Source: Bacillota bacterium
Lineage (GTDB): Bacteria; Bacillota; Clostridia; Tissierellales; Tissierellaceae
Direction of reading: 5' to 3'
Assembly: GCA_023388495.1 (NCBI GenBank)
Contig: JAEWGC010000022.1
Span: 1 to 14,639, forward strand
DNA: 14,639 bases
Positions 6,700 to 12,605 of the stretch are shown in pieces; position 1 is the stretch's first letter; each line of letters opens with the position of its first letter. Below the pieces are notes generated by a model. The model searched no databases. It had not been told where the DNA came from and was given only the letters and a program-made list of their open reading frames with translations. The translations under genes and the position numbers were made by a program.

Positions 6700-7125
6700 T
6701 CACTCCTTTAGCTGCAGCTCTTCTTCTAATTTTTTCATGAAGAGCTTATATTCTTCATTTTCATTTATTATTTGATTTGCTTTTATTAATTTTAAATAAT
6801 CTCTTGCTTTTACTAATGCTCCTCTTAAATCTCCTATAGGTACCTGGTACTTTTTATTAAGCATTGTTGCTAGGGCATCTAGATCTACTGATGATATGTC
6901 TTTTTCTACTCTGATTTCATAGCAATCCTTTTTTCTTCTTACAGCATTCTTATAGGTTTCTTTTTTAATAGTCTCTGTTTTTGTAAATCCATCACAATAA
7001 GTTGTGTAGGCTTTCTGTTTGAAGTAATAATCTTGATTTTCAAATACATATTTATAGTATTTAGACCAGGCTAGTTTTAACCTATTATCCTTTGCTCCTT
7101 TTCTTGACCATTTCACTCTACTCAT
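6700..7125 (-). CDS. Conserved-looking hypothetical protein
   Basis: I do not recognise this 141-aa, lysine-rich protein. The N-terminus is basic (MSRVKWSRKGAKDNRLK) with several aromatic residues; the C-terminal part (about 80-141) is predicted helical from its heptad-like Leu/Lys/Glu pattern. Its ATG overlaps the stop codon of the HUH Rep gene (ATGA at 7125-7122), so translation is coupled, and it ends just before recU. The tight coupling to rep suggests an accessory factor for replication, but there is no motif to prove it. Confidence 0.75.
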   Translation of the reverse strand: MSRVKWSRKGAKDNRLKLAWSKYYKYVFENQDYYFKQKAYTTYCDGFTKTETIKKETYKNAVRRKKDCYEIRVEKDISSVDLDALATMLNKKYQVPIGDLRGALVKARDYLKLIKANQIINENEEYKLFMKKLEEELQLKE

Positions 7126-7928
7126 CCACCCCTCCTAAGCTTTAAATATATGGACCATCCTGTTAATTCATTGAATACAGGTTTACTTTCTGTTAACCAA
7201 TAACCTGGATATTGTTTCTCCCAAAACCCTCTGTCATAGCAGCAGGTTTTTACTATTCTTTCTACTTCTCTCTTTGAATACTTATGATCATTAGGTCTCA
7301 TCCATGGTCTTTCTAGATTTTGGCTACAACTCCATCTTTTTTTACCTTGTGGACTCTTCATTAGGTATCTACTAAGGGCTTCTAGTCCAAATTCATTTGG
7401 CTGTAACCTATCTGCATTAGCAAAACCTATTTCCTTTCCTTCCTTTTCTCCCTTCCTTCTCCTTCTTCTCCAAAGAGATTCAACTACATCTCTATCTAAT
7501 CCACCATTCATTATGATATGATGATGAATTCTTATAGGCTTGTCTCCTTCTTTTTCTAGTCTATATTCTGTAACAAGGATATATTTTATAGGAGGTAAAC
7601 CTTCTTTTTTTCTCCTATAGTTTATTCTCCGTATATAATTTCTTACTTCCTTCTCTGCTTCCTCTACTGTCTCCGGTAATTCGTCTTGGGAATAAGTTAT
7701 AGTTACATGAATGTCATCCTTCCCAAAGTTCGTATTAACTATTTGAATAAAATATCTTCTTGCATTTTTATCATTAAGTCTTTTCTGCTTAGGAGCTGAT
7801 ATTTTTTTCTTAGTATTTCTTTTTCCTTTTGGAGTTCTTTTATCTATCGTTTTAGGTATAATGTCTACCTCCAAATAATCACCACAATAAATCTTCTTCT
7901 CTCTAATAAAATTCTTTCTTTTCTTCAC
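7122..7928 (-). CDS. HUH-type replication initiator (G2P/VP4-like Rep domain)
   Basis: This 268-aa protein shows the three marks of a rolling-circle Rep/HUH endonuclease. Motif 1 is IHVTITYS (73-80). The metal-binding motif is HHH (135-137) in RIHHHIIMNGG. A candidate catalytic tyrosine is Y188 in RYLMK, giving a Y-x-x-K pattern. HUH Reps nick one strand at the origin, stay linked by the tyrosine, and restart or close the strand. A very basic N-terminus (1-60) and RRRRRK (154-159) suggest DNA contact. The start is GTG 7926-7928 after GAGGAG at eight bases. Directly upstream lies a 220-bp non-coding region with a perfect 16-bp inverted repeat. Single Tyr suggests a Rep of the plasmid/G2P type; activity is inferred. 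Confidence 0.85.
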   Translation of the reverse strand: MKKRKNFIREKKIYCGDYLEVDIIPKTIDKRTPKGKRNTKKKISAPKQKRLNDKNARRYFIQIVNTNFGKDDIHVTITYSQDELPETVEEAEKEVRNYIRRINYRRKKEGLPPIKYILVTEYRLEKEGDKPIRIHHHIIMNGGLDRDVVESLWRRRRRKGEKEGKEIGFANADRLQPNEFGLEALSRYLMKSPQGKKRWSCSQNLERPWMRPNDHKYSKREVERIVKTCCYDRGFWEKQYPGYWLTESKPVFNELTGWSIYLKLRRGG

Positions 7929-7963
7929 GTCCTATTCTCCTCTTTTATTCCTGATGTCTAATT

Positions 7964-8030
7964 AGGTCGTAAAGATATTATCTTTTTATATTTATATTTT
8001 TATATAGCTTTCGTCACAAAGATAATACCT
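7964..8030. repeat. Imperfect repeats and AT-rich tract beside rep
   Basis: GTCGTAAAGATATTATC (7967-7983) and GTCACAAAGATAATACC (8013-8029) match at 13 of 17 positions in direct orientation. They flank an almost pure A/T tract (7983-8007). The first copy also holds AAAGAT-ATT-ATCTTT, a small hairpin. Iteron-like repeats plus an AT-rich tract are usual in origins or operators. Confidence 0.4.
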
Positions 8031-8077
8031 ATTACAAGCTCTAGAAATGCTTGAATTAAGCTGATTTCTTTTGACAT

Positions 8078-8134
8078 TTTGCTACCGATAAGCTATAATA
8101 AAAATATAAATACTTTTTGCTTATCGGTAGCAAA
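8078..8134. repeat. Perfect 16-bp inverted repeat; candidate replication origin
   Basis: TTTGCTACCGATAAGC (8078-8093) is the exact reverse complement of GCTTATCGGTAGCAAA (8119-8134). The 25-base spacer is entirely A/T-rich. It sits 150 bp upstream of the HUH rep gene in the only sizeable gap of the operon (7929-8148). No T-tract follows in either direction, so it is not a normal terminator. HUH Rep proteins recognise hairpins of this kind at nick sites, so a double-strand origin is the leading guess. An operator or a stable mRNA processing stem are alternatives. Confidence 0.55.
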
Positions 8135-8148
8135 GTTAATATTTTGAT

Positions 8149-8307
8149 TTAAAATTCCTTGTTTCGTTGGTAGCGCTGCAAGGAATTTTTCTTTTGTCTT
8201 TTTTCTTTCTGAAATGTTTTTATGAAATCAGTCATTTCTTTTTTTGCTTTTTCAGATTCAACTCTTACACTTCTTTTCTTAGCTCTATCTTTCTTTGACA
8301 ATTTCAT
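8149..8307 (-). CDS. Small highly charged basic protein (52 aa)
   Basis: The best start is ATG 8305-8307 with AAAGGA four bases before the AGGG-ATG; a longer frame would need a TTG at 8341-8343 without a good site. The protein begins MKLSKKDRAKKRSVRVESEK and is almost all Lys, Arg, Glu and Gln, likely helical. It overlaps the upstream small gene by 23 bases. Its last codons lie in an 11-bp perfect inverted repeat (8151-8161 with 8179-8189). A nucleic-acid-binding role is plausible from charge alone. A chance frame cannot be excluded. Confidence 0.5.
   Translation of the reverse strand: MKLSKKDRAKKRSVRVESEKAKKEMTDFIKTFQKEKRQKKNSLQRYQRNKEF
8151..8189. repeat. 11-bp perfect inverted repeat at the end of a small gene
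   Basis: AAAATTCCTTG (8151-8161) and CAAGGAATTTT (8179-8189) are exact reverse complements with a 17-base loop. On the plus strand a T-rich run follows, so it could stop plus-strand (antisense) transcripts coming from the origin. On the minus strand it forms a stem over the last codons of the 8149-8307 gene, just before the origin region. Confidence 0.5.
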
Positions 8308-8419
8308 CCCTTCCTTTATCCTTAATAATTTTCTTAGCCTCAATTAATGCTTCATAGTATTTAAGACCTGGATTTTCTTTCATTATTCTAGCTGCCTCTT
8401 TAATGATGTTATCTATCAT
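8285..8419 (-). CDS. Small hypothetical protein (44 aa)
   Basis: GAGGGGG lies six to seven bases before ATG 8417-8419, a strong ribosome-binding site. The protein begins MIDNIIKEAARIMKENPGL and ends KDKGRDEIVKER, an amphipathic helical composition. Short proteins with this helical pattern are common in clostridial prophage early operons; no function is known to me. It ends inside the start of the 8149-8307 gene, so the two are probably coupled. Confidence 0.65.
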   Translation of the reverse strand: MIDNIIKEAARIMKENPGLKYYEALIEAKKIIKDKGRDEIVKER

Positions 8420-8431
8420 ATAAATCCCCCT

Positions 8432-8599
8432 CTAGAAAAGAATGTTTATACACTTATCTTTCATAGAATCTAGCCTTTTTCTAGTTTTTTCATCATCTTT
8501 AATCTTTTGTTCTAGCGTTTTAAAGAAGTTGCATCCTTCACAGTTTTTAATTCTTAAAGCTGTACAACTTCTTCCATTGTCTGCAAAACATTTTTCCAT
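8432..8599 (-). CDS. Cysteine-rich small protein (55 aa)
   Basis: The true start is ATG 8597-8599, which has GGGGGTG five bases upstream; the longer frame to 8650 has no ribosome-binding site and overlaps the preceding gene. The protein begins MEKCFADNGRSCTALRIKNC and continues EGCNFFKT, giving C4, C12, C20 and C23, a probable zinc- or metal-binding cluster. A helical, charged C-terminal half follows. Proteins of this pattern are frequent in Firmicute phage early regions. It follows the 8611-8748 Cys-rich gene with only 11 bases between. Confidence 0.75.
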   Translation of the reverse strand: MEKCFADNGRSCTALRIKNCEGCNFFKTLEQKIKDDEKTRKRLDSMKDKCINILF

Positions 8600-8610
8600 G
8601 GTTACACCCC

Positions 8611-8748
8611 CTAGCAATCTGACCAACCTTGTCCTAATATTTCTTGACATTCTTCGCAGTTACTACAATCGTAATCGCAACCTAATTGTCCTTCTGTAAT
8701 TTCTTCTGCATCATCACACCAGCAATTGACGTATTTACACCATTTCAC
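8611..8748 (-). CDS. Cysteine-rich small protein (45 aa)
   Basis: GGAGG lies eight bases before GTG 8746-8748; there is no ATG in the frame. The protein reads MKWCKYVNCWCDDAEE, then an acidic part, and ends with a CDYDCSNCEEC cluster and a final Cys. It has eight cysteines in 45 residues (4, 9, 11, 24, 28, 31, 34, 45). The pattern suggests tight metal binding. I recall similar MKWCKY-type proteins from clostridial phages without known function. It is followed closely by a second Cys-rich gene. Confidence 0.7.
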   Translation of the reverse strand: MKWCKYVNCWCDDAEEITEGQLGCDYDCSNCEECQEILGQGWSDC

Positions 8749-8751
8749 TTG

Positions 8752-8913
8752 TTATACCTCCCTTACTTTTGATTCTCTAACTAAAGCTTCTACTCTTGCT
8801 TCTGCAGCTTTAAGTTCATGGTAAGCTACTTCCTCAAATTCTTGACTTGCAAGAGAATACATGACTCTTTTTACATTTAAGTCTTCTATAGCTTGTCTAT
8901 ATTCTTTGTTCAA
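8752..8913 (-). CDS. Small helical hypothetical protein (53 aa)
   Basis: The ORF begins at TTG 8911-8913 after AGGAGGG with a 6-base gap and runs MNKEYRQAIEDLNVKRVMYS to VREV. It has no in-frame ATG near the ribosome-binding site. Composition is helical and Glu/Ala-rich. It fills the space between its neighbours exactly and its own end supplies the GGAGG used by the next gene, which supports it as real. Function unknown. Confidence 0.6.
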   Translation of the reverse strand: MNKEYRQAIEDLNVKRVMYSLASQEFEEVAYHELKAAEARVEALVRESKVREV

Positions 8914-8924
8914 AGTTATCCCTC

Positions 8925-9125
8925 CTAGCCATACCAGTTTTCTAATGCATCAACAATTTCATCAATAATTTCACCATCAACATCTACTAAATCTGTCATA
9001 TATTCAAAAACCTTTTCAAGTAGCTCAACTTGTCCAACTGCTAAATCAAAATAGTAATCTCTTTTCCCTGCTTCTTTTTTAAGTTCTTCAAAAGCCTTTA
9101 GACTAATTGTCACTGTACCTTCCAC
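8925..9125 (-). CDS. Small acidic hypothetical protein (66 aa)
   Basis: The start is set at GTG 9123-9125, which has GGAGGG six bases upstream. The longer frame from TTG/ATG at 9141-9146 would place that site inside the gene. The protein begins MEGTVTISLKAFEELKKEAG and has an acidic helical C-terminus ending ALENWYG. I do not recognise it. It overlaps the small membrane gene upstream by 23 bases. Confidence 0.65.
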   Translation of the reverse strand: MEGTVTISLKAFEELKKEAGKRDYYFDLAVGQVELLEKVFEYMTDLVDVDGEIIDEIVDALENWYG

Positions 9126-9243
9126 CCTTATCCCTCCTCTCATCAAAATATAGATAAGCTAGTCCAACTATAATGTAAAAAAACACGGGCCACCAAAACT
9201 TTAATATATCAGCCCAAAGTTGAAGGTAGAGTTGTAAGGTCAT
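9103..9243 (-). CDS. Small single-pass membrane protein (46 aa)
   Basis: ATG 9241-9243 overlaps the stop of the preceding gene in the sequence TCATGA, so translation is coupled and no separate strong ribosome-binding site is needed. The protein begins MTLQLYLQLWADILKFWW, has a hydrophobic segment at about residues 17-33, and ends with a basic tail DERRDKGGRYSDN. This is a single helix with a cytoplasmic charged end. Role unknown; too short and too early in the operon to call a holin. Confidence 0.6.
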   Translation of the reverse strand: MTLQLYLQLWADILKFWWPVFFYIIVGLAYLYFDERRDKGGRYSDN

Positions 9244-9578
9244 GATTCATTCACTTCTTTTATAGCTTTGATAATTGATGAATCTGTGCCTATTCTTGAT
9301 ATCAAGATAGAACTAATATTAGTGCCTAAATCACTCTCTTCTATATTTAAAAGGTCTCCTAATTGGTAAACCTTTATAAATAGTAGATTGTCTTCTAACG
9401 TTCCTTCTAATACAATGCTCTCCAGTATAAATTTGTTTTGAACATTTATCTCATGTTTAAATGCTTTTACCTGGATATTTGGATTTAAATAGATACTTGT
9501 ATCGTCAATAGTTATTTTGCTATATTTACTAAAACCAATATCTAATAATTCTGTTGCTTTTACTTCTTTAGATTCCAT
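9240..9578 (-). CDS. Hypothetical protein (112 aa)
   Basis: I do not recognise this protein. It begins MESKEVKATELLDIGFSKYS and alternates hydrophobic and polar residues through most of its length, consistent with a small beta-rich fold, with an acidic helix at the end. AGGAGG precedes ATG 9576-9578 at eight bases. It lies second to third in the operon after the excisionase-like gene and overlaps the small membrane gene by four bases. Confidence 0.7.
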   Translation of the reverse strand: MESKEVKATELLDIGFSKYSKITIDDTSIYLNPNIQVKAFKHEINVQNKFILESIVLEGTLEDNLLFIKVYQLGDLLNIEESDLGTNISSILISRIGTDSSIIKAIKEVNES

Positions 9579-9590
9579 ATTTTAGACCTC

Positions 9591-9770
9591 CTATGCTTTC
9601 TTATATTCGTTAGCAAATCTAATTGCCTCTGCCTCTGTATCAAATACGTCAACCCATATATCACAAGTACGTGTTTCTTTGCATCCTGATTCTTCTCCAT
9701 CCTCTGCTTTTCTTACCTTAGTTACTATCTTTCCATTATTGAATATTCTTGCTTCTACAGCGTATTTCAT
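9591..9770 (-). CDS. Small hypothetical protein (59 aa)
   Basis: GGAGG lies eight bases before ATG 9768-9770. The protein begins MKYAVEARIFNNGKIVTKVR, has two cysteines around residues 30-36 (GCKETRTC), and ends EAEAIRFANEYKKA. The pattern of a strand-rich start and an EAEA helix recalls small phage proteins that fold as an alpha/beta hairpin. No specific function. Its stop overlaps the ribosome-binding site of the next gene. Confidence 0.65.
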   Translation of the reverse strand: MKYAVEARIFNNGKIVTKVRKAEDGEESGCKETRTCDIWVDVFDTEAEAIRFANEYKKA

Positions 9771-9773
9771 TAT

Positions 9774-10019
9774 TTAGACCTCCTTCTGAGTTTTCATCCA
9801 TTCAACTAGCTCACTCTTAAGAATCCTATACTCTGTCCCAACCCTATAAACAGGGAACCCTTCCATTTTAATTAATTCGTAAGACTTGGACCTACCAATT
9901 TGAAGAAACTGTTCCATATCTTTTATAGTCATAACTTCCTCAGGTTGCTTTACCTCTTGAGTAGGTATATGTTTAGATATTTCTTTAGCAAAATAAGATA
10001 TTATATCTTGAAGTTCCAT
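9774..10019 (-). CDS. xis: Excisionase-like helix-turn-helix protein
   Basis: The 81-aa protein has an excisionase/MerR-type winged helix: EEVMTIKDMEQFLQIGRSKS (27-46) then YELIKMEGFPVYRVGTEYRI, with a basic wing and VEWMKTQKEV at the end. Family members bend DNA at attachment sites and direct the integrase to excision; some are early regulators. AGGAGG precedes ATG 10017-10019. It is the second gene of the leftward operon, after the Cro-like gene, so excision would be switched on together with replication. The gene symbol rests on family and context. Confidence 0.75.
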   Translation of the reverse strand: MELQDIISYFAKEISKHIPTQEVKQPEEVMTIKDMEQFLQIGRSKSYELIKMEGFPVYRVGTEYRILKSELVEWMKTQKEV

Positions 10020-10132
10020 AGTCGCACCTCCTATTTCTCAAATAAATTTAACTGGAACTTAGTCCTAAAACTCTTAGATGCTGCTAACTATTAACTGCCC
10101 ATTTTGTTTTTAACATTTATTTAGTTATTTAA
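10020..10132. other. Short gap between xis-like and Cro-like genes
   Basis: I see no gene here beyond ten-codon frames, and no clear promoter or terminator. It holds the ribosome-binding site of the excisionase-like gene. Confidence 0.5.
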
Positions 10133-10330
10133 TTAATTCCTCTTTTCTTTCATATCAATTAGACAATCAATTGAAACTCCAAAATAATTAGCCACCTTTA
10201 GCAATGTATCTGCCCTTGGTATTGAGTTCTCCCACTTGCTAACGCTACCTGTAGAAAGTCCTAATTCTTTTTCTAATCGATAAACAGATATATTATTCTT
10301 TTCACATAAATCTTTAATTTTTTGGTACAT
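10133..10330 (-). CDS. Cro-like XRE-family regulator
   Basis: The ATG at 10328-10330 is preferred over an upstream GTG (10337-10339) because GAGG lies at the right distance before it, giving 65 aa. It has an XRE helix-turn-helix (LCEKNNISVYRLEKELGLST, then GSVSKWENS) across about residues 8-37. It is the first gene of the leftward early operon, opposite the CI-like gene, in the place of Cro. It would bind the 14-bp repeats at 10356-10532, opposing the CI-like repressor. It has no dimerisation domain beyond the HTH unit. Confidence 0.88.
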   Translation of the reverse strand: MYQKIKDLCEKNNISVYRLEKELGLSTGSVSKWENSIPRADTLLKVANYFGVSIDCLIDMKEKRN

Positions 10331-10377
10331 AATTTTCACCTCACTTATAAATTTTTAGAAAATTTTCTACACAACTA

Positions 10378-10406
10378 TTGACAACCCACTGAAAATATTC
10401 TATTAT
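10378..10406 (+). promoter_or_regulatory. Promoter for the lysogeny operon
   Basis: TTGACA (10378-10383) and TATTAT (10401-10406) are 17 bp apart on the plus strand, near consensus. Transcription would start near 10413 and reach the CI-like gene at 10563 after a leader of about 150 nt. An operator (10389-10402) sits across the spacer and -10 box. Confidence 0.8.
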
Positions 10407-10439
10407 ATAAGCACCACACTTTATTAATAGAATATTTTC
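10391..10439. repeat. Perfect 15-bp inverted repeat in the switch region
   Basis: GAAAATATTCTATTA (10391-10405) and TAATAGAATATTTTC (10425-10439) are exact reverse complements with a 19-base spacer. Each arm holds one operator half-unit pair, so the repeat joins the second and third operators and includes the -10 box of the plus promoter. Confidence 0.75.
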
Positions 10440-10480
10440 TGCGCCTTTTTGAGTGCTGATTTTTTTCTGTGTTTAATTAT

Positions 10481-10508
10481 ATTATACAGATTATTTTCTG
10501 CATGTCAA
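10481..10508 (-). promoter_or_regulatory. Early promoter driving the leftward replication operon
   Basis: On the minus strand TTGACA (10508-10503) and TATAAT (10486-10481) are both perfect consensus, 16 bp apart. The start would be near 10474. An operator (10487-10500) fills the spacer, so repressor binding should block polymerase. The promoter faces the plus-strand promoter at 10378-10406. Confidence 0.85.
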
Positions 10509-10562
10509 TAGTCTTGTGCGGAATTTTTTCAGTATTTTGTAATTTTATTTAGGAGGCTAATT

Positions 10563-10952
10563 ATGGACTTATTAGAACGAGTAAAAGAGTTATGTTCAGA
10601 AAAAGGAATATCACAAAGAAAATTAGAGTCTGAACTTGAATTAAGTAATGGTGCAAGTTCAAAATGGAACAAGTCATCACCAAGCGGTGAAGTACTTCAA
10701 AAAATTGCAGATTATTTCGATGTATCTACAGACTACCTCTTAGGAAGAACAGATATTAAAAATTCATCTGATAAAATGTCAGAAGTTTTAGAAAATGATA
10801 AGGAACTAGGTACATTCTGGAATCAACTAAAAGATAGAGAAGACTTAAAATTATTATTCAAGCAAACTAAAGATTTATCACCAAAGGCCATACAACAAGT
10901 TATTAGAATAATAAAAGCTATTGAGGATGAAGAGGATAAAGAGAACGAGTAG
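10563..10952 (+). CDS. CI-like phage repressor (XRE family)
   Basis: The 129-aa protein has an N-terminal XRE helix-turn-helix (about residues 5-60: ERVKELCSEKGISQRKLESE, then NGASSKWNKSSPSGEVLQKI and DYFDVSTDYLLG). A C-terminal region of about 60 residues, helical and charged, may allow multimerisation. There is no LexA/S24 peptidase domain, so it does not self-cleave; an ImmA-like protease gene follows, as in ICEBs1 and phi105-type systems. AGGAGG precedes ATG 10563. The HTH is similar to that of the divergent Cro-like protein (shared KELGLS/SELELS and NG/TGSxSKW patterns), consistent with binding the same operators. Confidence 0.88.
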   Translation: MDLLERVKELCSEKGISQRKLESELELSNGASSKWNKSSPSGEVLQKIADYFDVSTDYLLGRTDIKNSSDKMSEVLENDKELGTFWNQLKDREDLKLLFKQTKDLSPKAIQQVIRIIKAIEDEEDKENE

Positions 10953-10971
10953 GCAACAGGGGGAATTACAT

Positions 10972-11307
10972 ATGGATATATTAGATAAACCTTTACTTAA
11001 ATCATTAATTGATGGAAATATTTCTTTTCACGAAGTAATGAATGCATATAATATTAGAACTTCTATAGCTTTTAATTTAGAATCTAGTGTATTAGGATTT
11101 GTATACTTTAGTAGAAGAGGAAATTACCACCTTATTTTAAACGGGAATATAAATTATGAAACTCAATGTAAAACTTTTGTACATGAAATAAAGCATATCA
11201 CAGAAGATATACCAAAAATGGGATATATGATTGGTTTAGATATGCAATATACATATTTTGAAAATGAAGCCGATAGAGTGGCCATGGAAGTAGTTAGATA
11301 TTTATAA
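10972..11307 (+). CDS. ImmA/IrrE-family metallopeptidase (anti-repressor)
   Basis: The start is ATG 10972 with GGGGG eight bases upstream, giving 111 aa; a longer in-frame extension has no ribosome-binding site and overlaps the repressor gene. HEIKH (71-75) is the zinc-binding HExxH motif, and the acidic ENEAD near 97-101 supplies the third ligand, as in ImmA/IrrE. In ICEBs1 and related elements ImmA cleaves the ImmR repressor to induce excision and transfer. Here it lies 19 bp after the CI-like gene, the same pairing. It is shorter than many ImmA proteins, which often have an extra C-terminal part. Confidence 0.85.
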   Translation: MDILDKPLLKSLIDGNISFHEVMNAYNIRTSIAFNLESSVLGFVYFSRRGNYHLILNGNINYETQCKTFVHEIKHITEDIPKMGYMIGLDMQYTYFENEADRVAMEVVRYL

Positions 11308-11328
11308 TTTATGAAAGGGTGATTATCA

Positions 11329-11613
11329 ATGCTATATTCTAAAAAAGAATATATTCAGTTTGAAAATTTAGATGAAAAGTTAGAAAAGTTAAAAGAACTA
11401 AAAATAATATCTCCAACTTCAAAAGAAATAAAAGACTTATTTTATAAAGGTATCTATGTAAATGAACCCACTATATGCGATATTGTTGGATTTGTAGATA
11501 ACTTTGAAATAATTATAGACATTGAAGGAAAGTTTCACAGTATTCATCCAACGTATTTTAAAGAAATGCAAAATAAAAACTTTAGCATTTTTAATTGCAA
11601 TGTAGAGGATTAA
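11329..11613 (+). CDS. Hypothetical protein (94 aa)
   Basis: I do not recognise this protein. It begins MLYSKKEYIQFENLDEKLEK, with a lysine/glutamate-rich N-terminal helix to about residue 40, then a hydrophobic beta-like part (CDIVGFVDNFEIIIDIEGKF) and a C-terminus NCNVED. AAAGGG lies about ten bases before ATG 11329. It is co-oriented with and 21 bp from the ImmA-like gene. It may belong to the lysogeny operon; function unknown. Confidence 0.65.
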   Translation: MLYSKKEYIQFENLDEKLEKLKELKIISPTSKEIKDLFYKGIYVNEPTICDIVGFVDNFEIIIDIEGKFHSIHPTYFKEMQNKNFSIFNCNVED

Positions 11614-11654
11614 TTAGATATTTATAAATAAATCAAATTGCGAGGGGGATAATT

Positions 11655-12593
11655 ATGGATTTTGTAACTATTGATTTTGAAACCGCTAATAACAATAACA
11701 ATAGTGCCTGTTCTATGGGAGTTGTTTGTGTTAAGGATAAAGAGATAGTTGAAAGTAAATATTATTTAATTCAACCACCTACTTTAGAGTTTGATAAGAA
11801 AAACATTGAAATACATGGCATTACTCCAGAGTTAGTAAATAATGAACCAAAATTCCCAGAAATATGGAAAGAAATAAAACATTTATTTGAAAATAATATC
11901 ATCATTGCTCATAATGCCCAATTTGATATGAGTGTACTTAAGTGTCTTCAGTTAGAATATAACCTAGATATTCCTGATTTTGAATATTTATGTAGTATTC
12001 CAATCTCTACGAAAGCATGCAGCGGTATAAAAAACTCCTTAAAAGATAGAGCTGAATATTTAGGCATTGATATGGGCGAACATCATAATGCTTTAGATGA
12101 TGCTATTACTTGTGCTAAACTAGTAATTGAAACTATTAATAGAAAGAAAAGAAAGTCTTTCGAATCATTTATAAAAACTTATACAAGTCTTCCAATTAAA
12201 TTGTTCTCAGAATTAAAATATCAAACTCACTTAAAGAAAAATAAAAAGAGTAAATTTCAATCAGTTAATATATCAGAGATTGAACCAGATGTTGAAGAAT
12301 TAAACTATAGTCATCCTCTTTACGGAAAATATGTTGTATTCACTGGAATATTATCTAAAATGCACCGAAAAGAAGCTATGCAAACTGTAGTAAATCTGGG
12401 GGGAATTCTCAAGAGTGGGGTATCTAAGTCTACAGATTATTTAATTGTTGGTACTCAAGACAAAACAATAGTAGGTGAAGATGGACTAAGTAGTAAAGAA
12501 GAAAAAGCCTATGAACTATTAGGAAAAGGATTTGATATAAAAATAATTACTGAAGACGAGTTTTATGATTTAATAAGTGTAAAATCTTTTTAA
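11655..12593 (+). CDS. DnaQ-type 3'-5' exonuclease fused to a BRCT domain
   Basis: The N-terminal 160 residues are a DEDDh exonuclease: D7 and E9 in TIDFETA, D91 in AHNAQFDMSVL, and H144/D149 in HHNALDDA, the full catalytic set. A basic linker (about 163-205) leads to a BRCT domain (about 220-308: PLYGKYVVFTGILSKMHR, VVNLGGILKSGVSKSTDYLI). Exonuclease-BRCT fusions (DNA polymerase III epsilon-like) are known in Firmicutes and phages. The GAGGGGG site precedes ATG 11655 at good distance. It sits in the lysogeny operon, expressed with the repressor, so a role in the lysogen (repair, or nucleic-acid sensing/defence) fits better than replication. Substrate is not known. Confidence 0.9.
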   Translation: MDFVTIDFETANNNNNSACSMGVVCVKDKEIVESKYYLIQPPTLEFDKKNIEIHGITPELVNNEPKFPEIWKEIKHLFENNIIIAHNAQFDMSVLKCLQLEYNLDIPDFEYLCSIPISTKACSGIKNSLKDRAEYLGIDMGEHHNALDDAITCAKLVIETINRKKRKSFESFIKTYTSLPIKLFSELKYQTHLKKNKKSKFQSVNISEIEPDVEELNYSHPLYGKYVVFTGILSKMHRKEAMQTVVNLGGILKSGVSKSTDYLIVGTQDKTIVGEDGLSSKEEKAYELLGKGFDIKIITEDEFYDLISVKSF

Positions 12594-12605
12594 CGGAGGT
12601 GCCAA

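Larger units (their letters stand above)
10356..10532. promoter_or_regulatory. Array of six 14-bp quasi-palindromic operators
   Basis: Six related sites share the pattern (T/C)nGAwwwTTTTC(T/A)(A/G): 10356-10369 (TAGAAAATTTTCTA, a perfect palindrome), 10389-10402 (read from the other strand), 10428-10441, 10456-10469, 10487-10500 and 10519-10532. Their centres are 33, 39, 28, 31 and 32 bp apart, near three helical turns. Two of them lie in the spacers of the two facing promoters. They are the likely binding sites for the CI-like and Cro-like proteins. Confidence 0.7.

Noticed and set aside
8600..8650. Longer N-terminus for the Cys-rich gene at 8432-8599
   Set aside because: The strong GGGGGTG site is placed for the internal ATG, and the extension lies inside the preceding gene.
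8611..8748. Cys-rich 45-aa protein as a lantibiotic or other peptide precursor
   Set aside because: No leader, no modification or export genes nearby, and the cysteines are in CxxC-like pairs typical of metal binding.
9900..10094. Plus-strand frame opposite the excisionase-like gene
   Set aside because: No ribosome-binding site; it is the complement of a clear winged-helix gene and has low-complexity F/Y-rich composition.
10325..10370. Second minus-strand promoter around the first operator (TTGTGT with TTTATA)
   Set aside because: Poor match in both boxes compared with the consensus promoter at 10481-10508; kept only as a possibility.
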